From Rikenellaceae bacterium (GTDB lineage: Bacteria > Bacteroidota > Bacteroidia > Bacteroidales > Rikenellaceae): a stretch of 37,177 bases of DNA. Shown in pieces: positions 16,801-23,786 of the stretch. The stretch's first letter is position 1; each line of letters begins with the position of its first letter. The DNA is taken from NCBI GenBank assembly GCA_017425655.1, contig JAFPAT010000026.1, positions 1 through 37,177 on the forward strand. The letters run 5' to 3'. Under the pieces are notes generated by a model, which was not told the DNA's origin, ran no database searches, and saw only the letters and a program-made list of their open reading frames with translations. A program made the translations under genes and the position numbers.

Positions 16801-17199
16801 CGTTTCGGCCAACGCTTCGGGATAGGTACAGACGACGAGATATCCGCCATTGAAGTTACGAATTGCATTCAGTGCCGCCGTACGTTGCACCGAGCCTGCG
16901 GCATCGGCCTGCCCGAACTGAATCGAACGTTTATACGACGTTGGCAGAAACATTACTCGCTCGGCATCGAGCAACGCATAGAGATCAGCCGCCGCGTATG
17001 CCGCCGCATCGCGATCATCGGCCACGATAAGATGCACACCGCCACGACGCTTCACCGTAGCCGCCACCGTAGCCGTATAGGCACTTCCGGCCAGAGCCTC
17101 CAATCGCAACGACATAACTCCCCCATCGAGCTGGCGATTCAGCTCGACAAAGGTCTCATCGCTGGCAATAGCACTCAAAAGCTGCTCGCGGGGTGTCAT
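13837..17199 (-). CDS. mfd: Transcription-repair coupling factor
   Basis: A 1120-residue ATP-dependent DNA translocase that removes RNA polymerase stalled at lesions and recruits UvrA. Domain order is standard: UvrB-like region in the first 350 residues (YEPGQYSLRGGIVDLFSYS and RIDFFGDEVDSIRSFD are its landmarks), the CarD-like RNA polymerase interaction domain near 440-500 (VGDYVVHVDHGVGRFGGL), then the RecG-like translocase with GDVGFGKTEVA (Walker A, near residue 580), IIDEEQKFG (DEEQ box, near 680), TLTATPIPRTL and ATSIVENGIDIP, and a C-terminal TRCF domain. Length is close to E. coli Mfd (1148). It starts 79 bases after rng with only a hairpin between, and no promoter is evident, so read-through from rng is likely. 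Confidence 0.97.
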   Translation of the reverse strand: MTPREQLLSAIASDETFVELNRQLDGGVMSLRLEALAGSAYTATVAATVKRRGGVHLIVADDRDAAAYAAADLYALLDAERVMFLPTSYKRSIQFGQADAAGSVQRTAALNAIRNFNGGYLVVCTYPEALAETVVDEREMDSRTITVRVGDHLSHENLVEQLIEAGFERVDFVYEPGQYSLRGGIVDLFSYSESRPFRIDFFGDEVDSIRSFDISSQLSKERLNRVEIIPNLREVEQARVSVATFAGAKVCYWIDDPLHMVRRMNDIRKRLLSDGRDVEEVDERVVSGNLFVADSRAAVMLMHRSEAQQRAAECSLDFATSPQPAFNKNFGLLADDLTARAMQGFTSYILSENRAQIERLTNVFRQSGRASVRFTPLSLTLHEGFVWPRLRMCCYTDHQIFDRYHRYRLRGEIARDESLTVAELNALKVGDYVVHVDHGVGRFGGLVRTVENGKQFESIKLEYRDGDVLLVNVHSLHRIARYKSGDGEPPKIHKLGSGAWQKLKNATKKAVKDIARELIALYAKRKATPGFAFSPDGYLQHELEASFEYEDTPDQQKAVEAVKQDMESTRPMDRLVCGDVGFGKTEVAVRAAFKAVTDGKQVAVLVPTTILSLQHYRTFSHRLREFPVRIEHLSRTKSTRDVTATLADLEAGKIDILIGTHKILGKNVKFKDLGLLIIDEEQKFGVGAKEKLRQMSVNVDTLTLTATPIPRTLQFSLMGSRDLSVISTPPPNRQPIVTESHLFGEEIIREAIEAELARGGQVYFVHNRIDDLLTIQGMIARICPKARTAIGHGRMNAQDMEKLIMDFIYGDFDVLIATSIVENGIDIPNANTIIIDGAHKFGLSELHQMRGRVGRSDKKAYCYLLSPPDELLTDDARRRLRAIEEFSDLGSGFNIAMQDLDIRGAGNLLGAEQSGYIADIGFETYQKILAEAMAELRSEGVDMHDLPDAEQFAKGTNEVRYVDDTTIDIDVQALLPDGYIGQTAEKLRLYRELDNLTREGDLQAFEQRLIDRFGPLPREASELMNVVRLRREAIALGLERVKVKNGLMIVHFISNSQSPYFKSDVFMNLLRTITARPQKFVLRQNNNRLAMTVRDVKSIESAWQTLRSLRSLTECNGVES

Positions 17200-17228
17200 A
17201 TATATTTATATATTAAGGTATAGATTTT

Positions 17229-17249
17229 GGGGCGGCTCAACACCGCCCC
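17229..17249. repeat. GC-rich hairpin between rng and mfd
   Basis: GGGGCGG (17229-17235) pairs exactly with CCGCCCC (17243-17249) across a 7-base loop. On the transcribed minus strand it is followed by AAAATC, not T, so it is not a standard terminator; an mRNA processing or stability element is possible. Confidence 0.7.
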
Positions 17250-17278
17250 TACTCTTTATATGTTCGTTACCGATAAGG

Positions 17279-18826
17279 TTAATCAACCAAATTTCGGCCC
17301 TTGCGATCGAGATAACGCGTCTCGACTACGCCAATCGACTGATCCTCCGTAATCGCAATGCGGCAACGATAGCGCAAGCACCAACGCAGGCGCAACGAGA
17401 ACAATCCTCGTTTCAGGAACGAAGCCACATAGGGGCTGACACGCAGGCGGATATACTTGATACCCTTGTCGCCGGCCAGATACGAAATCTGATTCTCGAT
17501 CTTGCGGTCGAGCAGGATCGTAGGCTCGATCTTTCCCGTTCCATAGCAGGTCGGGCAGACATCCTTCACATCCGAAATGGCCTCGGGGCGCACTCTGTGG
17601 CGCGTGATCTGCATCAAACCAAACTTCGACAACGGCAAAATGGTATGCTTCGCGCGATCATCGGCCATCAATTTGGTCATATGTTCATGCAACAACTGGC
17701 GATTCTGCGCCTTGTGCATATCAATAAAATCGACAACGATAATACCGCCCATATCGCGCAGACGCAACTGACGAGCGATCTCGGCCGCTGCGGCCATATT
17801 GACCTCCATCGCCGTAACCTCCTGATCGTCTTCCTTTTTGGTTCGGTTGCCGCTATTAACATCAATAACGTGCATAGCCTCCGTGTGCTCAATAATCAGA
17901 TATGCTCCGCGCTTCAACGAAACGTACTTAGCAAAGAGCGACTTGATCTGCTTCGAGATGTCGAAATTATCGAAGATGGGCACCGAACCCTTATAGTGGC
18001 GAACGATCTTCTCCTTATCGGGAGCGATCACCTTGATATATTCACGAATCTGCTCATACATAGCCTGATCATCGACCGTAATCGACGAGAACGAACTATT
18101 GAGCAAATCGCGAATAATTGCGTGCGCACGATTCAACTCGCTGAGCAACAACGCGGGCGGCACCTCGTGGCGCACATTCTCCAACGCTTCGTGCCACTTA
18201 TCGATAAGCGAACGAATATCGTGTTCAACATCTGCATCGCTGGCACCCTGCGCCGCCGTACGGATAATAACACCAAAATTACGCGGCAGAACGCTCTGTG
18301 CGATACGTTTCAGACGTTTTTTCTCCTCATTCGAACGTATCTTCTGCGAAATGAAGACCTTGTTCGAAAAGGGCACAAGCACCACATTACGACCTGCCAA
18401 CGACACATCGGCAGTCAAACGCGGGCCTTTGGTCGAGATGGCCTCCTTTGCCACCTGTACCATAATGCTCTGTCCCACTTGCAGATACGAGCCAATCTTA
18501 CCATTTTTCTCGATGATTGGTTCGAGTTGCATATTTTCAAGACGCATCGGACGGCGACCTCCATTCTGTCCTGCGATCAACTTCGAGAGCGAAGCGAACT
18601 GCGTACCGAGGTCGAGATAGTGAATAAATGCATCTTTCTCGTGGCCAATATTGACAAAAGCGGCATTCAATCCGGGCATAATCTTGCGAATTCGCCCCAA
18701 ATAGATGTCGCCGACGGCAAATCCCGTCTTGCACTGTTCTTTATTTAGTTCGACCAAAACCTTGTCTTCGACCAGAGCAATCGTGATTTCAGTCGGCGTT
18801 ACATTGATAACTAATTCTCTGTTCAT
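17279..18826 (-). CDS. rng: Ribonuclease E/G family endoribonuclease
   Basis: A 515-residue Rne/Rng protein that cleaves single-stranded RNA in rRNA maturation and mRNA decay. An S1-like RNA-binding domain lies near residues 38-110 (GDIYLGRIRKIMPGLNAAFVNIGHEKDAFIH), then the RNase H-like and DNase I-like catalytic core. Metal-binding acidic residues are in HVIDVNSG (near 322) and IVVDFIDM (near 366), and the zinc-link pair is in CPTCYGTGK (near 425). It lacks the long disordered scaffold of E. coli RNase E and matches RNase G in length. In Bacteroidetes this gene commonly follows an HU gene, as here, with a hairpin and about 390 bases between. No clear promoter is visible immediately upstream. 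Confidence 0.95.
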   Translation of the reverse strand: MNRELVINVTPTEITIALVEDKVLVELNKEQCKTGFAVGDIYLGRIRKIMPGLNAAFVNIGHEKDAFIHYLDLGTQFASLSKLIAGQNGGRRPMRLENMQLEPIIEKNGKIGSYLQVGQSIMVQVAKEAISTKGPRLTADVSLAGRNVVLVPFSNKVFISQKIRSNEEKKRLKRIAQSVLPRNFGVIIRTAAQGASDADVEHDIRSLIDKWHEALENVRHEVPPALLLSELNRAHAIIRDLLNSSFSSITVDDQAMYEQIREYIKVIAPDKEKIVRHYKGSVPIFDNFDISKQIKSLFAKYVSLKRGAYLIIEHTEAMHVIDVNSGNRTKKEDDQEVTAMEVNMAAAAEIARQLRLRDMGGIIVVDFIDMHKAQNRQLLHEHMTKLMADDRAKHTILPLSKFGLMQITRHRVRPEAISDVKDVCPTCYGTGKIEPTILLDRKIENQISYLAGDKGIKYIRLRVSPYVASFLKRGLFSLRLRWCLRYRCRIAITEDQSIGVVETRYLDRKGRNLVD

Positions 18827-19040
18827 ATATGGATAGTTCCGCTTTGACTTTGCCCTTTTCGAGGCGGCACGGGCGGAAACGACGACCGTACCTTGCTATT
18901 TATTTGATTTAGAGCGCATCGAAGTGGCTTGGCCGACTTAACACGCTATGCTGTTTGTTCACTGCTCTCGGCCTATGTTCTTTGAATCGGGGTGGCGCGA
19001 GGAGTCGAGTGGCGGATGAGGATGTCGGGCTTTGGAGTCT

Positions 19041-19076
19041 GTTCTTTGAGTTGTTCTTTGAGTTGTTCTTTGAATT
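19041..19076 (+). repeat. Three tandem copies of a 12-bp unit
   Basis: GTTCTTTGAGTT occurs twice exactly and a third time as GTTCTTTGAATT. A separate partial copy (GTTCTTTGAAT, then CGGGG where the array has TGGGG) lies at 18977-18987. Confidence 0.9.
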
Positions 19077-19146
19077 GGGGGCCGACCTAAAACCTCGCCG
19101 CTTGTGGTTGGTGTTTGATTCTTTCGAATCGGTGTTGTTTGATAAC

Positions 19147-19188
19147 AAATAAAGCCAAAAACCGCGAAAGCGGCTTTTAGCTTTATTT
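19147..19188 (-). terminator. Long hairpin terminator of the HU/small-protein unit
   Basis: AAATAAAGC (19147-19155) pairs with GCTTTATTT (19180-19188), AAAA with TTTT and CCGC with GCGG inside, with two mismatches and a GAAA tetraloop. T runs lie in the stem arms, so it may act in both directions. It is 26 bases after the small gene and upstream of rng, and could attenuate read-through. Confidence 0.8.
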
Positions 19189-19214
19189 ATTGCGCTCGTG
19201 CATATGTGAGCTAC

Positions 19215-19307
19215 CTACTTCTTCTTCTTATGACGATTCTTGCGAAGACGCTTCTTACGCTTGTGGGTAGCCATCTTATGCCCCTTTCTTTTCTTACCGC
19301 TTGGCAT
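19215..19307 (-). CDS. 30-residue basic AURKAIP1/COX24-like protein
   Basis: A very short gene encoding MPSGKKRKGHKMATHKRKKR followed by LRKNRHKKKK. Twenty of its 30 residues are Lys, Arg or His. It resembles the tiny AURKAIP1/COX24-domain proteins annotated in Bacteroidetes; the mitochondrial relative (mS38) is a ribosomal small-subunit protein, so a ribosome-associated role is a fair inference, not shown here. The ATG at 19307 is the only start giving the family's MPSGKK opening. It lies 37 bases after the HU stop with no promoter of its own and is followed by a strong hairpin, so HU and this gene are probably one transcript. Confidence 0.8.
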   Translation of the reverse strand: MPSGKKRKGHKMATHKRKKRLRKNRHKKKK

Positions 19308-19344
19308 AATTTTGTAATTTTAAGAGTGAATAAACTTGCCTAAA

Positions 19345-19617
19345 TTATTTTACCTTAGCAACAAAGCTCTTAGCGGGCTTGAATGCGGGAATGTTGTGCT
19401 CAGGAATGGTGATGGTAGTGTTCTTCGAGATGTTACGAGCCACCTTGGTAGCACGCTTCTTGATGATGAAGCTACCGAAACCACGCAGATAAACGTTGTT
19501 GTTCTCAGCCAACGAGTCCTTTACGCTCTCCATAAAAGCCTCTACAATCTGCTGTACCTGAACTTTCTCAACACCGGTACTCTTGGCAATTTCGTTTACG
19601 ATATCAGCCTTTGTCAT
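19345..19617 (-). CDS. HU family DNA-binding protein
   Basis: A 90-residue nucleoid protein. The N-terminal helix pair (MTKADIVNEIAKSTGVEKVQVQQIVEAFMESVKDSLAENN) and the HU signature VYLRGFGSFIIKKRATKVARN lead into the DNA-binding arm, which carries the intercalating proline in TITIPEHNIPAFKPAKSF. Length equals E. coli HU. Whether it is HU or IHF-like cannot be settled from sequence alone; it would act as a homodimer unless another subunit exists elsewhere. It has a full-consensus promoter and shares a transcript with the small basic protein downstream. It is divergent from porX, with 400 bases between starts. Confidence 0.95.
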   Translation of the reverse strand: MTKADIVNEIAKSTGVEKVQVQQIVEAFMESVKDSLAENNNVYLRGFGSFIIKKRATKVARNISKNTTITIPEHNIPAFKPAKSFVAKVK

Positions 19618-19656
19618 AGTTGTATGTTTTTTAAGTTAATTGTTCGTTAGAGAGTG

Positions 19657-19689
19657 CAAATATACGATAATATTTAATTAATAACCAAA
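19657..19689 (-). promoter_or_regulatory. Predicted HU promoter
   Basis: Minus-strand TTTG (19686-19689), 21-base spacer, TATATTTG (19657-19664), a full -7 match. Transcription would start about 35 bases before the HU ATG. Confidence 0.75.
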
Positions 19690-19905
19690 CAGAAACACTT
19701 TTTTTATTCATTTTTTTACATTGAGCCCGTTTCTTACGCAATCGGGTGATGTCAAGCGCGATACAACAAAAATCATCCCAAATATCAGTCAATCAGCGAG
19801 ATAGGTTATATCACTACTGATTATCAAACAGTTACACGCAACAAGTGCAAAAAATGCTCCATTTTTCACGTTTTACCGCCCTACAACACAATAAATTGCT
19901 CCTAT

Positions 19906-19937
19906 TTTGCATTATCCAACTATAATAAGTACCTTTG
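19906..19937 (+). promoter_or_regulatory. Predicted porX promoter
   Basis: TTTG (19906-19909), 20-base spacer, TACCTTTG (19930-19937), a full consensus match. Transcription would start near 19944, which rules out the in-frame start at 19907 and supports the ATG at 20018. Confidence 0.75.
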
Positions 19938-20017
19938 TAGTGGTTGCCGAGGCACCAATCTTCGACAGAACGGCTCGACAACCACAACCAAATTTCGACG
20001 ATACACATTTTATTAAT

Positions 20018-21568
20018 ATGGTAAAGATTCTATGGGTTGATGACGAAGTGGAGCTGTTGAAGCCCCACATCCTCTTCCTCAAAGCCAAAGGCTACGAGGT
20101 GGATACCTGCAACAACGGCTACGATGCGATCGAGATGGCCTCGGCCGAGAGCTATGATCTGATCATTCTCGACGAGATGATGCCCGGCATCACGGGACTC
20201 GAAACGCTACCCCGCATCAAGGAGATCCGCCCCACCACGCCTATCATTATGGTAACCAAGAGCGAGGAGGAGAATATTATGGACAAAGCGGTCGGCTCGA
20301 AGATTGCCGACTATCTGATCAAACCCGTGAATCCCAATCAGGTACTGCTCTCTATCAAAAAGAATGTACATTCGCAACAGCTTGTAACCGAGCAGACTAC
20401 GGCCGACTATCGCGCCGAGTTCGGTCGCATTGCGGCACAGGTAAGCTCGGCTCGTTCGTTCGAGGAGTGGTGCGCCATCTACAAGAAGATTGTCAGCTGG
20501 GAGGTCGAGCTTTCGGACTCGACCGACAAGAGCATCAAGGAGGTCCTCTCCTACCAGAAGGCCGAGGCCAATAACGAATTCTGCAAATTCGTACGTCGTA
20601 ACTACTCATCGTGGATTAACCGACGCGATGAGCAGACCCCCGTAATGTCGCATACACTGATGCGTAGCAACATCTTCCCCGTTGTTGATGAGAACACAAA
20701 GACCACACTGCTGCTGATCGACAATTTCCGCTACGACCAGTGGCGTTCGATCAACTCGATGCTGCACCCCTTCTTCGATGTTGCGGTCGATGATTTCTAC
20801 TGCGCGATTCTTCCCACTGCGACGCAATATGCTCGTAATGCGATATTTGCAGGTCTTATGCCCCTCGCGATCGACAAGTTGATGCCCAAACTTTGGCTCA
20901 ACGACAACGAGGAGGGTGGCAAAAACCAATATGAGGAGGATTTCCTCCAACGTCAGATGCGCACAAGTGGCAAAAACTACCGCTACACCTTCGACAAACT
21001 TGTCCGCCCCGAAGCAGGTCGCAAGTTGATCGACAATATTCAGAGGGTCTATGATGCCGATTTTTCGGTCATCGTCTATAACTTCCTCGACATCCTCTCG
21101 CACGCCCGCACCGAGACCGAGATCATCCGCGAGCTGACCGAGGATGAGGCGGCATTCCGTTCGCTCACCCGTTCGTGGTTTGAACATTCGGATCTGTTCG
21201 TGATCCTCAAAATGCTCTCCGAGCGTGGCCACACGGTCATCATCACCTCGGACCACGGCACCATTCGCGTAACCAACCCTGTGAAGGTTGTCGGCGACCG
21301 CGAAACGTCGTCGAACCTGCGCTACAAGACGGGTCGCAACCTTAATTATAATACGCGCGAGGTCTATGACATTACGCGCCCCGAAGAGATTCAGCTCCCC
21401 GCAGGATCGCTCACGTCGAGCTACATCTTCGCCTACAACAGCGATTTCCTGGTCTATCCGAACGATGCCAACCGCTTTGTGCGCTACTACAAGAACACGT
21501 TCCAGCACGGAGGTATCTCGATGGAGGAGATGATCGTACCCTATATTGTATTGAAGCCCAAGCAGTAA
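20018..21568 (+). CDS. porX: PorX-type response regulator with PglZ phosphatase domain
   Basis: A 516-residue two-domain protein. Residues 1-120 are a CheY-like receiver with acidic pair Asp8-Asp9, phospho-acceptor Asp52 in ILDEMMPG, Thr80 and Lys102 in YLIKP. Residues from about 205 form a PglZ/alkaline-phosphatase-superfamily domain with metal-site candidates Asp235 (LLIDNFRYDQW), Thr269 in ILPTATQYARN, a His in LDILSHARTE, Asp-His in TSDHGTIRV and His in QHGGIS. In Porphyromonas gingivalis PorX, partner of the sensor PorY, controls type IX secretion, and its PglZ domain is reported to cleave cyclic or linear oligonucleotides. It matches PorX in length (518). It is not next to a histidine kinase here. 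It ends at a bidirectional terminator shared with tsaE. Confidence 0.93.
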   Translation: MVKILWVDDEVELLKPHILFLKAKGYEVDTCNNGYDAIEMASAESYDLIILDEMMPGITGLETLPRIKEIRPTTPIIMVTKSEEENIMDKAVGSKIADYLIKPVNPNQVLLSIKKNVHSQQLVTEQTTADYRAEFGRIAAQVSSARSFEEWCAIYKKIVSWEVELSDSTDKSIKEVLSYQKAEANNEFCKFVRRNYSSWINRRDEQTPVMSHTLMRSNIFPVVDENTKTTLLLIDNFRYDQWRSINSMLHPFFDVAVDDFYCAILPTATQYARNAIFAGLMPLAIDKLMPKLWLNDNEEGGKNQYEEDFLQRQMRTSGKNYRYTFDKLVRPEAGRKLIDNIQRVYDADFSVIVYNFLDILSHARTETEIIRELTEDEAAFRSLTRSWFEHSDLFVILKMLSERGHTVIITSDHGTIRVTNPVKVVGDRETSSNLRYKTGRNLNYNTREVYDITRPEEIQLPAGSLTSSYIFAYNSDFLVYPNDANRFVRYYKNTFQHGGISMEEMIVPYIVLKPKQ

Positions 21569-21586
21569 CTCGAGCACACAACACAT

Positions 21587-21627
21587 AAAAAGAGAGCCTA
21601 CCCCCATTAGGGATAGGCTCTCTTTTT
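21587..21627. terminator. Bidirectional terminator between porX and tsaE
   Basis: A 14-base arm AAAAAGAGAGCCTA (21587-21600) pairs with its exact complement (21614-21627), and CCC/GGG pairs inside. Both strands end in a T run, so it serves both convergent genes; it lies 18 bases past the porX stop and 13 past the tsaE stop. Confidence 0.92.
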
Positions 21628-21639
21628 GTCAATAATCGG

Positions 21640-22065
21640 TTAATCGATTTCGAATGTTCGGGCCGAGTCGCTGTCGATCGTAATCGAGACGGTCATCACA
21701 TCGTCGGGCAACAACTCCTCGATCTTTTCGGGCCACTCGACAAGACAGAGAGCATCACTGTAAAAATACTCCTCATAACCCATATCAAAGGCCTCCTCGA
21801 CGCGATCGATACGATAAAAATCGAAGTGATATACCACACCGCCCTCGTCTGTATCGTACTCATTTACAAGTGCAAACGTAGGACTCGTAACCACATCGCC
21901 CGAGCCCAATGCCGCCACGATCTCGGCGATAAGCGTAGTCTTTCCCGCACCCATCGGTGCACGAAAAGCGACCACATTTCTGCCATTCAGACGCTCGATT
22001 ACAGCATCTGCCACGCGCGAAAGTTCGGCCAACGACGAGATTGATATCTTCAACTTATTCTCCAT
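21640..22065 (-). CDS. tsaE: tRNA threonylcarbamoyladenosine ATPase subunit
   Basis: A 141-residue ATPase that works with TsaB, TsaD and TsaC to make t6A37 in ANN-decoding tRNAs. Walker A is APMGAGKTT at residues 36-44 with Lys42; other family marks are SPTFALVNEY, the HFDFYRI block and LVEWPEKIEELL, the C-terminal Trp-Pro-Glu motif. The ATG at 22065 is used; a TTG two codons upstream is less likely. The start is 9 bases after the SRPBCC stop, so it is the third gene of the pyrE operon. Convergent porX lies 71 bases beyond the stop. Confidence 0.95.
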   Translation of the reverse strand: MENKLKISISSLAELSRVADAVIERLNGRNVVAFRAPMGAGKTTLIAEIVAALGSGDVVTSPTFALVNEYDTDEGGVVYHFDFYRIDRVEEAFDMGYEEYFYSDALCLVEWPEKIEELLPDDVMTVSITIDSDSARTFEID

Positions 22066-22074
22066 CTTCAACCA

Positions 22075-22491
22075 TTAAAAGAGTGCGCTATTCAGACCCG
22101 TAGCGATCTGCTCGGCCATCTTATCCATCGCCTCCTGTATCTTACCGCCGATCATCATTCGCATCATCATATTGAGCTCGACGTGCAACACCATACGCAT
22201 ACGCGTATCGTTCGGATCGACCTCGTGCAACTGCAACCAGAAGGTGAAATCCATCGGGGTCGATTCGCCGCTGACGATCTTAACCAGCTTTGGCTCAACG
22301 CGATCGATAATGCGCATCGAGGCCGTAAAGCCCTTGACTTTGAACGAGCAGGTATCCTCGGTAGCCTGCCACTCATCGACGCGATCCTTCAATACCGGAG
22401 TGAAGTTGTCGAAGCGGCTTGCCATCGCGTAGATCTGCGCTGCGGGGCGGCGGATCTGCACCTGCTTACTTTCGTATTTCTCCAATCCCAT
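22075..22491 (-). CDS. SRPBCC (START/Bet v1-like) family protein
   Basis: A 138-residue cytoplasmic protein of the polyketide-cyclase/START fold, which binds hydrophobic ligands in a helix-grip cavity. Marks are YESKQVQIRRPAAQIYAMASRFDNF at the N-terminus, central strands CSFKVKGFTASMRIIDRV and DFTFWLQLHEV, and a long Met-rich C-terminal helix (ELNMMMRMMIGGKIQEAMDKMAEQIA). No catalytic residue is conserved in this fold, and the ligand is unknown. It is placed 8 bases after pyrE and 9 bases before tsaE; I know of no functional link among the three, and the tight packing may simply reflect co-expression. Confidence 0.8.
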   Translation of the reverse strand: MGLEKYESKQVQIRRPAAQIYAMASRFDNFTPVLKDRVDEWQATEDTCSFKVKGFTASMRIIDRVEPKLVKIVSGESTPMDFTFWLQLHEVDPNDTRMRMVLHVELNMMMRMMIGGKIQEAMDKMAEQIATGLNSALF

Positions 22492-22499
22492 ACGCGTCG

Positions 22500-23138
22500 T
22501 TACTCATCTTTACGCCACTGCGACGGATTTTTACGCCACTCCTGCAAAGTTTCGAGTTCCTCCTCCTTCACGTAGCCCTCTTCGGCTGCGAGCGAGATCA
22601 TTGCGCCGTAGTTGCTCAACGTATCGAGCTTAACGCCAGCCTTCTCGAAGTTCTCAACCGCAACGGGGAAACCGTAAGTGAAGATTGCAACCATACCCAA
22701 CACCTCGCAACCTGCCTTGCGCAGAGCCTCGACAGCTGCCAACGAGCTACCGCCGGTCGATACCAGATCCTCGATTACAACAACCTTTGCACCGGGCTTA
22801 ACATCGCCCTCGACCTGATTCTCAAGACCGTGCGACTTGGGAGCCGAGCGAACATAGATAAAGGGTTTGCCCATCTTCTCGGCAGCCAGCACGCCGTGAG
22901 CGATTGCGCCCGTAGCAACACCTGCTACCACCTCAACTTCGGGATATTTTTCGGCGATCACCTCGGCAAAGCTCTCATAAACGAGCTTTCGAGCCTCGGG
23001 AAACGACAAAATTTTGCGATTATCGCAATAAATCGGCGAGTGCCAACCCGAAGCCCATGTAAAATAATTTGCAGGACTGAGTTTTATTGCCTTAATTTGC
23101 AGTAGCGTTTGTGCTACTTTTCGTTCAATTGCATTCAT
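22500..23138 (-). CDS. pyrE: Orotate phosphoribosyltransferase
   Basis: A 212-residue enzyme that transfers phosphoribosyl from PRPP to orotate to give OMP in pyrimidine synthesis. The PRPP signature VVVIEDLVSTGGSS covers residues 119-132; the orotate region includes WASGWHSPIYCDNRK and the flexible loop KSHGLENQVEG. The ATG at 23138 (MNAIERKVAQTLL) is chosen; an in-frame start 21 codons further upstream would run into the divergent Nudix gene and adds nothing conserved. Its start codon is only 9 bases from that of the Nudix gene, so the promoter must lie inside the Nudix coding sequence; TTTG then TATACATTG on the minus strand near 23150-23180 is a weak candidate. Confidence 0.96.
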   Translation of the reverse strand: MNAIERKVAQTLLQIKAIKLSPANYFTWASGWHSPIYCDNRKILSFPEARKLVYESFAEVIAEKYPEVEVVAGVATGAIAHGVLAAEKMGKPFIYVRSAPKSHGLENQVEGDVKPGAKVVVIEDLVSTGGSSLAAVEALRKAGCEVLGMVAIFTYGFPVAVENFEKAGVKLDTLSNYGAMISLAAEEGYVKEEELETLQEWRKNPSQWRKDE

Positions 23139-23147
23139 AAGCGAACA

Positions 23148-23774
23148 ATGTATATAGTTTATTTCAATAACAAAACGATCCGATTCGACCGTGTAGCGCA
23201 CATCGAAGGCTCTTTGCGCATCGATGGGGGCACGCTACTCCGTATGGTTGATATCGCAAAGTTATTGCAAATAATTGAGAATTCCGATAGTATCGAGATA
23301 TTATCAGAGGATTTCGAAGCGGTTTTCGCCCATTTTTGCTCGTTTTTCATCGAGGTCGAGGCCGCAGGCGGTGTAGTTGCCGACGGCGAGGGGCGCGTTG
23401 TGATGATCTTTCGTCGCAAACGCTGGGACCTCCCAAAGGGACACCTCGACGAAGGCGAGAGTCTTGCAGAGTGCGCCGCACGCGAGGTGCGCGAGGAGTG
23501 CGGATTGGAGCAAGTCGCTGTCGATGAGCTAATTTGCCCAACGTTGCACATCTACAACACCTACGGTCGTTGGGAGCTAAAACGCACCTGGTGGTATGCA
23601 ATGCGATGCAAAAGCTCGACCGCAACCACGCCCCAGAGCGAGGAGGATATTGAATGTGTCGAGTGGTGCGAGCTGAATGAGGCTCTTCGCCGTTCGCAAA
23701 GCGAGAGCTATCCCACAATCGCCAAAGTTATGCAGGAATACAAAATTATGCAGACAAGCAGAAACAAACTATAA
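23148..23774 (+). CDS. Nudix hydrolase
   Basis: A 208-residue pyrophosphohydrolase. The Nudix box is canonical at residues 98-120 (GHLDEGESLAECAAREVREE plus CGL), supplying the Mg-binding Glu residues, preceded by FRRKRWDLPK as in many ADP-ribose and diadenosine polyphosphate hydrolases. The first 75 residues (MYIVYFNNKTIRFDRV to SSFFIEVEAAGG) form an N-terminal extension not needed for the fold; its role is unknown. Substrate is not predictable. It is divergent from pyrE with 9 bases between start codons and lies 12 bases ahead of the S9 peptidase, so those two are probably co-transcribed. Confidence 0.88.
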   Translation: MYIVYFNNKTIRFDRVAHIEGSLRIDGGTLLRMVDIAKLLQIIENSDSIEILSEDFEAVFAHFCSFFIEVEAAGGVVADGEGRVVMIFRRKRWDLPKGHLDEGESLAECAAREVREECGLEQVAVDELICPTLHIYNTYGRWELKRTWWYAMRCKSSTATTPQSEEDIECVEWCELNEALRRSQSESYPTIAKVMQEYKIMQTSRNKL

Positions 23775-23786
23775 AACCATTTTACG

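Larger units (their letters stand above)
18827..19214. other. Intergenic region between rng and the small basic-protein gene
   Basis: This 388-base stretch holds a 12-bp tandem repeat at 19041-19076 and a long hairpin at 19147-19188. Two short frames without ATG starts (one per strand) cross it; both consist largely of the repeat and look non-coding. I found no TAnnTTTG box pointing into rng. Confidence 0.6.
19618..20017. other. Divergent control region between HU and porX
   Basis: A 400-base gene-free stretch with one good promoter for each flanking gene (19657-19689 minus, 19906-19937 plus). The AT-rich middle contains a CCCG...CGGG inverted pair near 19727-19746 but nothing else I recognise. 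Confidence 0.7.

Noticed and set aside
19041-19076. Possible CRISPR-like array
   Set aside because: Units are 12 bases and directly adjacent with no spacers; no cas genes are near.
18909-19148. 79-codon minus frame rich in NSKN repeats
   Set aside because: TTG start, overlaps the terminator hairpin and consists of the tandem repeat in another frame.
18955-19152. 65-codon + frame with LFFE repeats
   Set aside because: It has only a TTG start, no promoter box, and its repeat is simply the 12-bp tandem DNA repeat translated.
19907-20017. Longer N-terminus for PorX starting at 19907
   Set aside because: It would begin inside the predicted -33 box, and the added residues do not belong to the receiver domain, which starts at MVKILWVDDE.
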